35,139 bases of DNA from Comamonas sp. SCN 65-56 (GCF_001724135.1 NZ_MEDS01000003.1:1-35139), one strand, 5' to 3'. Shown: positions 1-9,378, counted from the stretch's first letter. The notes: generated by a model not told the origin, from the sequence alone. Numbers and translations: made by a program.

Positions 1-45
1 GTGCGCGCCACTTGCCGGACGGGAGTTGAGAAAATGTCGCCATGC

Positions 46-131
46 GTGTGCAGTCGTGTGCATTGGTTGATGCCCAGATTCTGCACTTTTGCGTGCACTT
101 CGTGTGCACTTATCGTTAACTATTGCACACG
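46..131. promoter_or_regulatory. Phased TGCAC boxes upstream of dusA (possible recombinase arm sites or operator)
   Basis: The pentamer TGCAC occurs six times on one strand or the other, at 48-52, 58-62, 82-86, 94-98, 105-109 and 124-128; several neighbours are 10-12 bp apart, about one helical turn. The last two lie in a perfect 8-bp inverted repeat, CGTGTGCA (101-108) and TGCACACG (124-131), with a 15-bp AT-rich spacer. Clustered short repeats of this kind are typical of arm-type sites of tyrosine integrases and also of multi-site operators. The sequence cannot tell these apart. No gene is visible in bases 1-156. Confidence 0.4.
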
Positions 132-156
132 TTGCCTAAATATTAAGCGGTAGCAA

Positions 157-1179
157 GTGGAAAAAAGCCTTATAAATCAACAATATAGCAATTGGCGAAT
201 GAGCGTGGCGCCGATGATGGACTGGACGGATCGGCATTGCCGCTACTTTCACCGCCTGCTCACGCGCCACACCCTGCTCTACACCGAAATGGTGACCACC
301 GGCGCCCTGCTGCACGGCGATGTGGCGCGCCACCTGCGTTTTGACGCAGCCGAACACCCGCTGGCGCTGCAACTCGGGGGCAGCGAACCGGCCGATCTGG
401 CCTTGGCAGCCCGCATGGGCGCGGACTGGGGCTACGACGAGATCAACCTCAATTGCGGTTGCCCGAGCGAGCGCGTGCAGCGTGGCGCCTTCGGTGCCTG
501 CCTGATGCGCGAACCGGATCTCGTGGCCGACTGCGTCAAGGCGATGGTCGACAGCGTCAGCATCCCCGTCACCGTGAAGCACCGCATCGGACTGGATCAC
601 AACGAGAACTACGGCTTTGTGCGCGATTTCGTCGGCACCGTGGCCAAGGCCGGCTGCACGGTCTTCATCGTCCACGCCCGCAATGCCTGGCTCAAGGGCC
701 TGAGCCCGAAGGAAAACCGCGAAATCCCGCCACTGCGCTACGACATTGCGCTGCGCCTCAAACACGATTTCCCACGGCTGACCATCGTGGCCAATGGCGG
801 ATTGCGCGACAGCAGCGCGCTGCAGGCCCAGTTGCAAGGGCTGGACGGCGCCATGGTGGGCCGCGAGGCCTACCACAACCCATGGTGGCTGGCGGGCTGG
901 GATGCCGAGTTCTTCGGTGCCACGCCGTCCACCAGCAGCCGCGAAACCATTGAACAGGCGATGGTTGGCTACATGGAGCGTGAGGCGCACGAGCACGGAA
1001 CGCACTGGTCATCCATTGCCCGGCACATGCTTGGCCTCTACAACGGTCTGCCGGGTGCACGCCACTGGCGCCAGCAATGGAGCGACCACCGGCTCAAGCA
1101 CCTGCCTGCGCGCGAAGTCGCGGCCTTGGCCCAGCGATCTTTTCGCCCCCGGGACGCCGATATTCCGGCACTTGCATAA
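157..1179 (+). CDS. dusA: tRNA-dihydrouridine synthase A (DusA)
   Basis: FMN- and NADPH-dependent reduction of uridines in the D-loop of tRNA (U20/U20a for the DusA subfamily); cytoplasmic. The 340-aa TIM-barrel protein has the DusA hallmarks SVAPMMDWTDRHCRYF (16-31), YTEMVTTGA (42-50), the catalytic cysteine in NLNCGCPS (C102), the FMN/phosphate lysine in VTVKHRIG (K141), IVHAR (171-175) and the DusA-specific GLSPKENREIPPL (181-193). Length is normal for the subfamily. The GTG at 157 is preferred because the Trp-Arg just before Met15 is, as I recall, usual in relatives; ATG at 199 is the alternative, and neither has a clear ribosome binding site. Base composition changes abruptly near position 200: 56 G/C in the 140 bases 61-200, against 38 in the next 60. 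The first codons may therefore have been supplied by foreign DNA. Confidence 0.95.
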   Translation: MEKSLINQQYSNWRMSVAPMMDWTDRHCRYFHRLLTRHTLLYTEMVTTGALLHGDVARHLRFDAAEHPLALQLGGSEPADLALAARMGADWGYDEINLNCGCPSERVQRGAFGACLMREPDLVADCVKAMVDSVSIPVTVKHRIGLDHNENYGFVRDFVGTVAKAGCTVFIVHARNAWLKGLSPKENREIPPLRYDIALRLKHDFPRLTIVANGGLRDSSALQAQLQGLDGAMVGREAYHNPWWLAGWDAEFFGATPSTSSRETIEQAMVGYMEREAHEHGTHWSSIARHMLGLYNGLPGARHWRQQWSDHRLKHLPAREVAALAQRSFRPRDADIPALA

Positions 1180-1291
1180 GCGTTTTTGGCGCGTATTTTG
1201 CTTTGCAAGTTCCAAAATCAGAATGCGTTGCATCATGGAGCGACACACGATGCGCCCGGCTCACGATCGATTCCGTTGCCCGATCGCACCA

Positions 1292-1309
1292 GTGTCGCGA
1301 TAGCGACAC
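1292..1309. promoter_or_regulatory. Perfect dyad upstream of the phaZ promoter
   Basis: GTGTCGC (1292-1298) and GCGACAC (1303-1309) form a perfect 7-bp inverted repeat around GATA. No T run follows on either strand, so it is not an intrinsic terminator for dusA. It lies about 35 bp upstream of the proposed phaZ -10 box, where an activator or repressor could bind. The cognate regulator is unknown. Confidence 0.35.
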
Positions 1310-1343
1310 AAACCGAGTGGTTCCACCAACCGCACAAGAAACA

Positions 1344-1372
1344 TAATATTGCTATATTGCTGCACTGCAGCA
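1344..1372 (+). promoter_or_regulatory. phaZ promoter with PhaR-type operator
   Basis: TAATAT at 1344-1349 is a plausible -10 box; only a poor -35 (TTCCAC, 1321-1326, 17-bp spacer) precedes it. Directly downstream, over the expected transcription start, lies the perfect 15-bp palindrome TGCTGCACTGCAGCA (1358-1372). It contains CTGC-N3-GCAG, the form reported for the PHB-responsive repressor PhaR in Paracoccus. PhaR binds PHB granules and leaves the DNA when polymer accumulates, which would induce the depolymerase with its substrate. The operator call is inference from motif and context; phaR is not in the window. Confidence 0.55.
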
Positions 1373-1387
1373 TCAACAGGCTTCTTC

Positions 1388-2746
1388 ATGCTCTATACCC
1401 TTTACGAAACCCAGCGCACCCTGATGGAGCCGTTCTCCGACATGGCGCAGGTCATGTCCAAGCTCTATCGCAATCCGCAATGGCCCTTCAGCGAAACACA
1501 AGTGGCCCACCGGATTGCCGCTGGCTACGACCTGTTGCACCGCTTGGGCAAGGACTACGAAAAGCCCGAATTCGGCATTCGCAAGGTGCCCGTGGACGGC
1601 GTTGCCGTGGCGATCGACGAGCGCGTGGAGATCGACAAGCCGTTTTGCGAGCTGCGCCGCTTCAAGCGTTTCACCGATGACCCGCCGACGCTGGAAAAGC
1701 TCAAGGCGCAGCCCCCGGTACTGATCGTGGCTCCGCTATCGGGCCACCACGCGACGCTGCTGCGCGAGACCGTGCGCACCATGCTCACGGGTCACAAGGT
1801 CTATATCACCGACTGGAAAAACGCCCGCGACGTGCCACTGGAAGACGGCATTTTCGGGCTCGACAGCTACATCAACTATGTGCAGGAATTCATCCGCCAC
1901 CTGCAAGGCATCTACGGCAACTGCAACGTCATCAGCGTCTGCCAGCCCACGGTGCCCGTCATGGCCGCGGTATCGCTCATGGCCAGCCGCGGTGAGAAAA
2001 CACCGAACAGCATGGTGATGATGGGCGGCCCGATCGACGCTCGGCGCTCACCCACCGCGGTGAACAACCTGGCCGAAGAGCACAGCTTCCAGTGGTTCGA
2101 GAACAACGTCATCTACCGCGTGCCAAGCCGCTTTGCCGGCCACGACCGCCCGGTGTATCCCGGCTTTCTGCAGCACGCCGGCTTCATGGCCATGAACCCC
2201 GACCGTCACGCGTCCAGCCACTACGACTACTTCCTGAATCTGGTCAAGGGCGACAACTCCAGCGCCGAGACCCACCGCAAGTTCTACGACGAATACAACG
2301 CGGTGCTCGACATGGACGCAGCGTATTACCTTGACACCATCAAGACGGTGTTCCAGGATTTCAGCCTGGTCAACAGCACCTGGGATGTGGTCTCCACCGA
2401 CGGCAAGACTGAACGCGTGCGCCCGCAGGACATCCGGCACACGGCACTGCTGACCGTGGAGGGAGAACTGGACGACATCTCCGGCTCGGGCCAGACGGAA
2501 GCCGCGCACGGCCTGTGCACCAGCATCCCTGAGGACAAGCGTCGACACCTGACCGTGGAAGGAGCAGGCCACTACGGTATCTTCAGCGGCCGCCGCTGGC
2601 GTGAGCAGGTCTATCCCATCGTGCGCCAGTTCATTGCGCAGAACCAGCCTGCAGCCACGGCAACTGCCGCAGAAACCACGGCCAAACCCGCCGCCGTGGC
2701 AGCCACCGAGGCAACGCCCCCGGCACGCAAACGCAAAGTGGCCTGA
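1388..2746 (+). CDS. phaZ: Intracellular polyhydroxybutyrate depolymerase (PhaZ)
   Basis: Hydrolyses stored PHB granules to hydroxybutyrate units inside the cell. The 452-aa protein follows the Ralstonia PhaZa1 family throughout: APLSGHHATLLR (115-126), the lipase-box-like ISVCQPT with nucleophile C185, MMGGPIDAR (211-219), PGFLQHAGFMAMNPDRH (258-274), VEGELDDISG with the triad Asp near 362, and GHYGIFSGRRWRE with triad H395. A cysteine instead of serine nucleophile is characteristic of the family. After about residue 420 there is an Ala/Thr/Pro tail ending PPARKRKVA, longer than in Ralstonia. ATG 1388 is chosen because homologues begin MLYxLxExQR; an in-frame start at 1349 would put the operator inside the coding region. 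It is followed after 16 bp by rsxB, probably in one transcript. The synthesis operon phaCAB lies about 6 kb away on the other strand. Confidence 0.95.
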   Translation: MLYTLYETQRTLMEPFSDMAQVMSKLYRNPQWPFSETQVAHRIAAGYDLLHRLGKDYEKPEFGIRKVPVDGVAVAIDERVEIDKPFCELRRFKRFTDDPPTLEKLKAQPPVLIVAPLSGHHATLLRETVRTMLTGHKVYITDWKNARDVPLEDGIFGLDSYINYVQEFIRHLQGIYGNCNVISVCQPTVPVMAAVSLMASRGEKTPNSMVMMGGPIDARRSPTAVNNLAEEHSFQWFENNVIYRVPSRFAGHDRPVYPGFLQHAGFMAMNPDRHASSHYDYFLNLVKGDNSSAETHRKFYDEYNAVLDMDAAYYLDTIKTVFQDFSLVNSTWDVVSTDGKTERVRPQDIRHTALLTVEGELDDISGSGQTEAAHGLCTSIPEDKRRHLTVEGAGHYGIFSGRRWREQVYPIVRQFIAQNQPAATATAAETTAKPAAVAATEATPPARKRKVA

Positions 2747-2762
2747 ACAGGGACAGTACGCA

Positions 2763-3383
2763 GTGGATAGCGATGCGCTGCTGGCGGCGCGCATCCAGGC
2801 CGCCCTGCCGCAGACGCAATGCACGCGCTGCGGCTACCCCGATTGCGCTTCCTATGCCCGCGCCATCGCCCAAGGGCAGGCGTCGATCAACCAATGTCCG
2901 CCCGGCGGCGCCGAAGGCGTGGTCCGGCTCGCTGCCATCACCGGGCAGCCGGTGCGCCCGCTCAACCCCGCCCATGGCACCGAGGGCCCGCGCACGGTCG
3001 CGGTAATCGACGAAGACTGGTGCATAGGCTGCACGCTGTGTGCCAAGGCCTGCCCGACGGACGCCATCACCGGCATCCACAAGCGCATGCACACCATCAT
3101 CGAGGAACATTGCACTGGTTGCGAATTGTGCGTGCCCGCCTGCCCGGTGGATTGCATCGCGATGGAGAACGTCAGCGGCGATGCCACCGGCTGGGCCGCT
3201 TGGTCGGCGCCGCTGCAGCAGCACGCACGCCAACGCTACGAAAGCCACCAGGCGCGTCTGGCGCTATCAATTCCAGAGGCCGTCACGCCCGCCCTGCCCG
3301 ATGCGCCGCAGGCTGACCCCAGAAAATCCACCATCGCCGCCGTGCTGGCACGTGCGCGGGAACGCAGCACGCAGCGGCTGTGA
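2763..3383 (+). CDS. rsxB: Electron transport complex subunit RsxB/RnfB-like ferredoxin
   Basis: Iron-sulfur protein of the RnfB/RsxB family, which passes electrons within the Rnf/Rsx membrane complex. The 206-aa product (GTG start) has an N-terminal [4Fe-4S] motif C20-x2-C23-x4-C28-x16-C45, then two ferredoxin motifs: C87, C90, C93, C97 and C117, C120, C123, C127, each with the usual CP ending. The hydrophobic N-terminal anchor of E. coli RsxB is missing: the protein starts about 19 residues before the first cysteine, so it is probably soluble or peripheral. No other rnf/rsx gene lies nearby. The start is 16 bp after the phaZ stop, with AGGGA upstream; upstream in-frame codons belong to phaZ sequence in another frame. 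It converges with the chemoreceptor gene, one base apart, with no terminator between. Confidence 0.85.
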   Translation: MDSDALLAARIQAALPQTQCTRCGYPDCASYARAIAQGQASINQCPPGGAEGVVRLAAITGQPVRPLNPAHGTEGPRTVAVIDEDWCIGCTLCAKACPTDAITGIHKRMHTIIEEHCTGCELCVPACPVDCIAMENVSGDATGWAAWSAPLQQHARQRYESHQARLALSIPEAVTPALPDAPQADPRKSTIAAVLARARERSTQRL

Positions 3384-3384
3384 T

Positions 3385-4890
3385 TCAGGCCACCAGCGTC
3401 TTGTACACCCCGCAGCCAAGGTACAGATCCCCGGCCAATTGCACGTAGGACATCTTGGTCTGCACCTTGCCGCTCACCGGGTTGGTAATATCGTACTCCA
3501 CCCAACCCGGCCCGCGATCCGCCTGGTTCACGATGTCGCGAACCAGCGCATCGCCGGCGATGCCGGGAATATCCTGTACGCGCGTGCCCACCTTCGCCGG
3601 GTTGCCGCCAAAGGCGAGATACGTCCCGGCAGCATCCAGGGCAAACACATACATGTCCCTGTCGTGAAAGGGCTTCGCCGGGTCCGTCACGCTGCGCAGA
3701 AAGGACTCCCTCCCGGCACCCGTGGCATGCAATTGCATGGCACGCTGGACCAGCGCCACGGCTTCGTCGGCCGTGCCCTGCTGCAGGCGAAAGTTCTGCA
3801 CCGCCTGCGACAGCGTTGCGGCGCGCGTCTGCAACCGGGTGGCCTCACCCACCGCATCCCCCACCATCTCGCTGTTGCTTTCGGTGATGGTCTCCAGCTG
3901 GTGCACCGCCTCGGCGATCTCCTGCAAGCCCAGGCGCTGCTCGCCCACGGAATGCGTGATGCCGCCGAGCTTGTCCGCCACCGTGCGGATACCGGAGGCC
4001 ATGACCTCGATGCCTTCCCCCGCGGCGCGGATCTGCGCCGCACTGGTTTCCACCTGCCCGACGGAGGTCCCGATCAAGACGCGGATCTCGCGCGCCGCCT
4101 CGGCCGAGCGACCCGCCAGCGATCGCACCTCACCCGCCACAACGGCAAAACCGCGGCCCTGCTCGCCGGCACGGGCTGCCTCCACGGCAGCGTTCAAGGC
4201 GAGGATATTGGTCTGAAAGGCGATGCCATCGATCACGCCGATGATCTCGTTCATGCGTTTGGCATCGCTCTGGATCGCCTGCACCGATTGCACCGCGCTG
4301 CCCATGGCCAGCACGCCGGCATCGGCCGCCCGCTTGACTTGCGCCGCGCGCTGATCCGCATCCCGGGCCGCTTCGTCGTCACTCTCCAGCGCCCTGCCCA
4401 ACTGCTCCACGCTGGCGGTCGTGCGCGCCAGGCTCTGCCCCTGCTGCTCGGTGCGCTCGGCAAGCTGCCGGCTATCGTGCAGCAACTGCTCCCCGGCATG
4501 CGCGACCAATGCGGCATTGCTGCGGATGTCCGCAACCATGGAGGAAAGGGTATGCACCATGTGGTTCAGCCGCTCGCCCAGATGCGCCAACTGCCCCTTG
4601 CCACGCACCACGGCACGCACCGAGAGATCTCCCTGGGCAACGCTCTGCATCACGCTGGCCAGTTGCACCACGTTCACCGCGAGACTTTGCCAAAGGCAAG
4701 CCATCACATAGCACTGCACCAGTAAACCTGCCACGCACAGCAACCACGTCGAAGTCGTGTCGCGCACCGGCACACCGACGGCCAGCACCAATGCCGCTGC
4801 TGCCACGCCAGCCGCCAGCGCGCACTTGCCACCCAGCGAAAGCCGATGCATCAGCGATACCCCCGGCCGCAATAGCCACATCTCTGCCAT
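3385..4890 (-). CDS. Methyl-accepting chemotaxis protein with C-terminal Cache domain
   Basis: Chemoreceptor that controls CheA through CheW. The 501-aa protein has two N-terminal membrane segments (about 19-40 and 49-68) separated by only a few polar residues, so there is almost no periplasmic loop. A HAMP-like stretch (about 69-120) and a long coiled coil follow, with the conserved hairpin tip [20 protein letters not shown] at 217-236 and [19 protein letters not shown] at 237-255. Instead of the usual tail, residues about 373-501 form a single Cache domain: [19 protein letters not shown], the [12 protein letters not shown] segment, MSYVQ and a final LYLGCGVYK. The sensor is thus predicted to be cytoplasmic. 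ATG 4890 has AAAGGAG upstream and is preferred to the longer frame from 4995, which would run almost up to pilU. No CheR-tethering pentapeptide is present. The ligand is unknown. Confidence 0.9.
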   Translation of the reverse strand: MAEMWLLRPGVSLMHRLSLGGKCALAAGVAAAALVLAVGVPVRDTTSTWLLCVAGLLVQCYVMACLWQSLAVNVVQLASVMQSVAQGDLSVRAVVRGKGQLAHLGERLNHMVHTLSSMVADIRSNAALVAHAGEQLLHDSRQLAERTEQQGQSLARTTASVEQLGRALESDDEAARDADQRAAQVKRAADAGVLAMGSAVQSVQAIQSDAKRMNEIIGVIDGIAFQTNILALNAAVEAARAGEQGRGFAVVAGEVRSLAGRSAEAAREIRVLIGTSVGQVETSAAQIRAAGEGIEVMASGIRTVADKLGGITHSVGEQRLGLQEIAEAVHQLETITESNSEMVGDAVGEATRLQTRAATLSQAVQNFRLQQGTADEAVALVQRAMQLHATGAGRESFLRSVTDPAKPFHDRDMYVFALDAAGTYLAFGGNPAKVGTRVQDIPGIAGDALVRDIVNQADRGPGWVEYDITNPVSGKVQTKMSYVQLAGDLYLGCGVYKTLVA

Positions 4891-5018
4891 TGAGCTGTCT
4901 CCTTTGTTTTCCCGACCTTCAACGATAGCGCGGCCGTCGCCGTCGAAAAGCCGCAAAAGCCGCAAAAGCCGTGTCATATTCGATAATGCCACCACAAATC
5001 AAGCAGAAGAGGTAACAG

Positions 5019-6182
5019 ATGGGCACGATGGAACGCATATTGCGACTCATGGGCGAGAAAAAGGCCTCGGATGTCTATCTGTCGGCGAATGCACCAGCGC
5101 TGATCCGCATCAATGGCGAATGCATCCCGGTCAACGAGCAACTGCTGTCGCCGGATGCCCCCCGCAGCCTTCTGGCCGAGGTGGTGGCGCCCGACCGCAT
5201 CGAAGAACTGGAAGAGACCGGCGAACTGAACATGGGCGTGCCCATCACCGGGGTCGGGCGCTTTCGTGTCAGCGCCATGCGCCAGCGCGGCAGCTTCGCC
5301 GTGGTGATTCGCTTCATCCCGCAGGACATTCCGGTGCTGGGCACGCTGAACCTGCCGCCGGTGCTGGCCGAGCTCATCATGGAAAAGCGCGGGCTGATCC
5401 TCGTCGTCGGTGCGACCGGCTCGGGCAAGAGCACCTCGCTCGCGGCCATGATCGACCACCGCAACGGCGAATCACCCGGCCATATCCTGACGGTGGAAGA
5501 GCCGATCGAGTACCAGTTCAAGAACCGCAAGTCCATCGTCAACCAGCGCGAAGTCGGCAGTGACACCCGCACGCTGCAGACCGCGCTCAAGAACGCGCTG
5601 CGTCAAGCGCCCGACGTTATTCTGATCGGCGAAATCCGCGACCGGGAAACCATGTCCGCCGCAATCGCCTACGCCCAGTCCGGCCATCTGTGCCTGGCGA
5701 CGCTGCACGGCAACAACAGCTACCAGGCGCTCAACCGGATTCTCTCGTTCTACCCGGTGGAAGTGCGTCCCACCATGCTGGGCGATCTGGCCTCGGCGCT
5801 CAAATCCATCATCTCGCAGCGCCTGGTGCGCACGCCCGAAGGCGGCCGCCTGCCCGCGGTGGAAGTCATGCTCAACACCAAGCTGGTGAGCGATCTGATT
5901 GAAAAAGGCGATTTTTCCGGCGTGCGCGAGGCGATGGAAAAATCCATGGCGGAGGGCTCGCAGACCTTCGAGGAGGCGCTCGCCAAGCTGATCATGGATG
6001 GCAAGATCGCGCGCAAGGAAGGTCTTGCGAACTCCGACTCTCCAACCAATCTGCTCTGGCGTCTGCAAAACGACTTCAGTCTGGCCGCCAAGGCCGCACA
6101 GGCACAAAAGCAGGCACAGGATGCGCCCGAAGATACGGGCCCGTCCTTCACCGACATCGTCCTCGACGTCAAGCCCGAATAA
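5019..6182 (+). CDS. pilU: Type IV pilus retraction ATPase PilU
   Basis: Accessory retraction ATPase of the type IV pilus, a PilT paralogue acting at the inner membrane. The 387-aa protein has a PAS-like N-terminal domain (about 1-110) and a RecA-like domain with Walker A GATGSGKST (131-139), Asp box TVEEPIE (158-164), Walker B ILIGEIRD (201-208) and His box SGHLCLATLH (221-230). Length and the C-terminal segment running on past the PilT core (about 340-387) fit PilU rather than PilT. ATG 5019 follows GAAGAGG at a suitable distance. In related genomes pilU often follows pilT; here the upstream neighbour is the divergent chemoreceptor, 128 bp away, so pilU probably has its own promoter. A 9-bp GC hairpin follows the stop. 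Confidence 0.9.
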   Translation: MGTMERILRLMGEKKASDVYLSANAPALIRINGECIPVNEQLLSPDAPRSLLAEVVAPDRIEELEETGELNMGVPITGVGRFRVSAMRQRGSFAVVIRFIPQDIPVLGTLNLPPVLAELIMEKRGLILVVGATGSGKSTSLAAMIDHRNGESPGHILTVEEPIEYQFKNRKSIVNQREVGSDTRTLQTALKNALRQAPDVILIGEIRDRETMSAAIAYAQSGHLCLATLHGNNSYQALNRILSFYPVEVRPTMLGDLASALKSIISQRLVRTPEGGRLPAVEVMLNTKLVSDLIEKGDFSGVREAMEKSMAEGSQTFEEALAKLIMDGKIARKEGLANSDSPTNLLWRLQNDFSLAAKAAQAQKQAQDAPEDTGPSFTDIVLDVKPE

Positions 6183-6195
6183 CCACCTGCACCCT

Positions 6196-6222
6196 CCGGG
6201 GCGCAGCAGCTGCGCGCCCCGG
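6196..6222. terminator. GC hairpin after pilU
   Basis: CCGGGGCGC (6196-6204) pairs perfectly with GCGCCCCGG (6214-6222) across a 9-nt loop, 13 bases after the pilU stop. No T tract follows, so it is not a standard intrinsic terminator. It may stabilise the pilU mRNA end or assist Rho-dependent termination. Confidence 0.35.
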
Positions 6223-6254
6223 CCTCGGTCCGGCACCGATCGGACCGCACTCCC

Positions 6255-8186
<1,932 letters not shown>

Positions 8187-8345
8187 CGGCAAAGGAAAGA
8201 AAGAGAATTCTTGTTTTTTGACAGATACTTGCGATGACAGCTTCAGGAAACGGCGTCAGTTGGTAGAAACCCGAATATTTTGTTGAAACCTTGTCAACGG
8301 CTCCAGCCCCACCGGCGTTGTGGTGTCATCTAAGGAGTTCTGACG
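8187..8345 (+). other. Non-coding stretch upstream of the small gene
   Basis: Relatively AT-rich for this window. It holds a TTGACA hexamer at 8218-8223 without a matching -10 at the normal distance, and a short dyad GTTGA/TCAAC (8282-8286 and 8294-8298). AAGGAG near its end is the likely ribosome binding site of the following small gene. No convincing promoter pair or tRNA is seen. The whole gap between the ABC-F gene and phaB is 8187-8533. Confidence 0.4.
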
Positions 8346-8441
8346 ATGTCCCGCACCACTTTCCGCTCTACCCAACAGCCTGCGCTCTGGCCCGAAGACG
8401 AGCGCGATCGCAAGCGCGCGCCGCAGCGTTTCTGCCTGTAA
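8346..8441 (+). CDS. Putative 31-residue small protein
   Basis: ATG at 8346 follows AAGGAG by eight bases, a better ribosome binding site than most genes here have. The frame encodes 31 residues, starting MSRTTFRSTQQPALWPEDER and ending in a basic stretch RKRAPQRFCL, then TAA. An intrinsic terminator begins 49 bases after the stop, so ribosome site, frame and terminator form a neat unit. There is no membrane segment or signal peptide; the middle is acidic and the end basic. I do not recognise a family. The alternatives are a chance frame or a small RNA with this start region by coincidence. Confidence 0.5.
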   Translation: MSRTTFRSTQQPALWPEDERDRKRAPQRFCL

Positions 8442-8490
8442 TGGTCAGCGCCTGTACTGGCGCAAATTGCAGCGACACGCGCAGAGCGAC

Positions 8491-8516
8491 AAAAGCCCCG
8501 CAATGCGGGGCTTTTT
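8491..8516. terminator. Bidirectional intrinsic terminator between the small gene and phaB
   Basis: AAAAGCCCCGC (8491-8501), loop AAT, GCGGGGCTTTT (8505-8515) with one more T after it. The stem is flanked by A and T runs, so it works on both strands: it ends the plus-strand transcript of the small gene and the minus-strand phaCAB transcript, 18 bases beyond the phaB stop. Confidence 0.9.
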
Positions 8517-8533
8517 GCTGGGCAGCGCCAGGC

Positions 8534-9271
8534 TCAGTTCATGTGCAGACCGCCATTGACGGAAAGCTCTGCACCGGTTGAGTAGCCACCCTCTTCCGAC
8601 GCCAGCCAGGAGATGATGGAGGCAATCTCGCTGGGTTCGCCCAAGCGCTTGACGGGCACCGTGGCGACAATCTTTTCCAGCACGTCCGGGCGGATCGCCT
8701 TGACCATGTCGGTGCCAATGTAGCCTGGCGCAACGGTATTCACCGTCACACCCTTGGTCGCCATCTCCTGCGCCAACGCCATGGTGAAGCCGTGCATGCC
8801 CGCCTTGGCGGCGGAATAGTTGGTCTGCCCGGCCTGGCCTTTCTCGCCATTCACGCTGCTGATATTGATGATGCGGCCCCAGCCCCGCTCCACCATGTCG
8901 GCCACCACCTGCTTGGTGACATAAAACATGCTGTTCAGGTTGGTGTCGATCACCTGACGCCAGTCTTCCGGAGTCATCTTCATGAACATCCGGTCGCGCG
9001 TGATGCCGGCGTTGTTCACCAGAATGTCAATGGGGCCATGCTCGGCCTTGGCCTTGGCGAAAGCTTCCACCGTCGAATCCCAGTCGCTGACATTGCCGAC
9101 CGAGGCATGGATGGTGTAGCCCAGCGCCTTCTGTTCGGCCTGCCACTTCTGGTAGTCCCGTGTCGGGCCGCAGCCGGCGATGACGGTGTAGCCGTCCTTG
9201 TGAAAACGCTGGCAGATGGCGGTACCGATACCGCCCATGCCGCCGGTGACGTATGCAACTCTTTTTCCCAT
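8534..9271 (-). CDS. phaB: Acetoacetyl-CoA reductase (PhaB)
   Basis: NADPH-dependent reduction of acetoacetyl-CoA to (R)-3-hydroxybutyryl-CoA, the monomer for PHB synthesis. The 245-aa short-chain dehydrogenase has the cofactor motif TGGMGGIG (9-16), NNAG (86-89), and catalytic S139, Y152 and K156 in the ISSVNGEKGQAGQTNYSAAK context, identical to the PhaB family pattern. ATG 9271 is chosen: AAGGAG lies seven bases upstream, whereas the in-frame TTG at 9277 would abut that site. It is last in phaC-phaA-phaB, separated from phaA by 107 bp containing a 10-bp hairpin, and ends at a strong terminator. Confidence 0.96.
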   Translation of the reverse strand: MGKRVAYVTGGMGGIGTAICQRFHKDGYTVIAGCGPTRDYQKWQAEQKALGYTIHASVGNVSDWDSTVEAFAKAKAEHGPIDILVNNAGITRDRMFMKMTPEDWRQVIDTNLNSMFYVTKQVVADMVERGWGRIINISSVNGEKGQAGQTNYSAAKAGMHGFTMALAQEMATKGVTVNTVAPGYIGTDMVKAIRPDVLEKIVATVPVKRLGEPSEIASIISWLASEEGGYSTGAELSVNGGLHMN

Positions 9272-9330
9272 GGTCAAACTCCTTGTTCCTCAACCAAAAC
9301 CCGGTTGAACACTCTAACCGAGTTCCATGC

Positions 9331-9365
9331 TCGCCCGTGCCATGGAAAACACCAAGCACGGGCGA
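9331..9365 (-). other. Intercistronic hairpin between phaA and phaB
   Basis: TCGCCCGTGC (9331-9340) and GCACGGGCGA (9356-9365) are perfect 10-bp inverted repeats with a 15-nt spacer, in the 107-bp gap between the phaA stop and the phaB start. No T tract follows on the minus strand. A hairpin here could protect the phaCA message end or mark a processing site, altering the ratio of PhaB to PhaA. This role is inference. Confidence 0.5.
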
Positions 9366-9378
9366 AAATCATCGCCGC

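Noticed and set aside
1170-1210. Terminator after dusA (ACTTGCA and TGCAAGT)
   Set aside because: Seven-bp arms with a 27-nt loop and no T tract placed after the stem.
3250-3285. Further repeat copy at the end of rsxB (CTGGCGCTATCAATTCCAGAGGCC-like)
   Set aside because: Resembles one arm and spacer of the repeat, but lacks the ATAGCT block and a matching second arm.
3040-4725. Plus-strand frame of 561 codons over rsxB and the chemoreceptor
   Set aside because: Antisense to the chemoreceptor; no domain, no ribosome binding site.
6196-6222. Standard intrinsic terminator after pilU
   Set aside because: Strong stem but no T tract on either strand; kept only as a hairpin of uncertain role.
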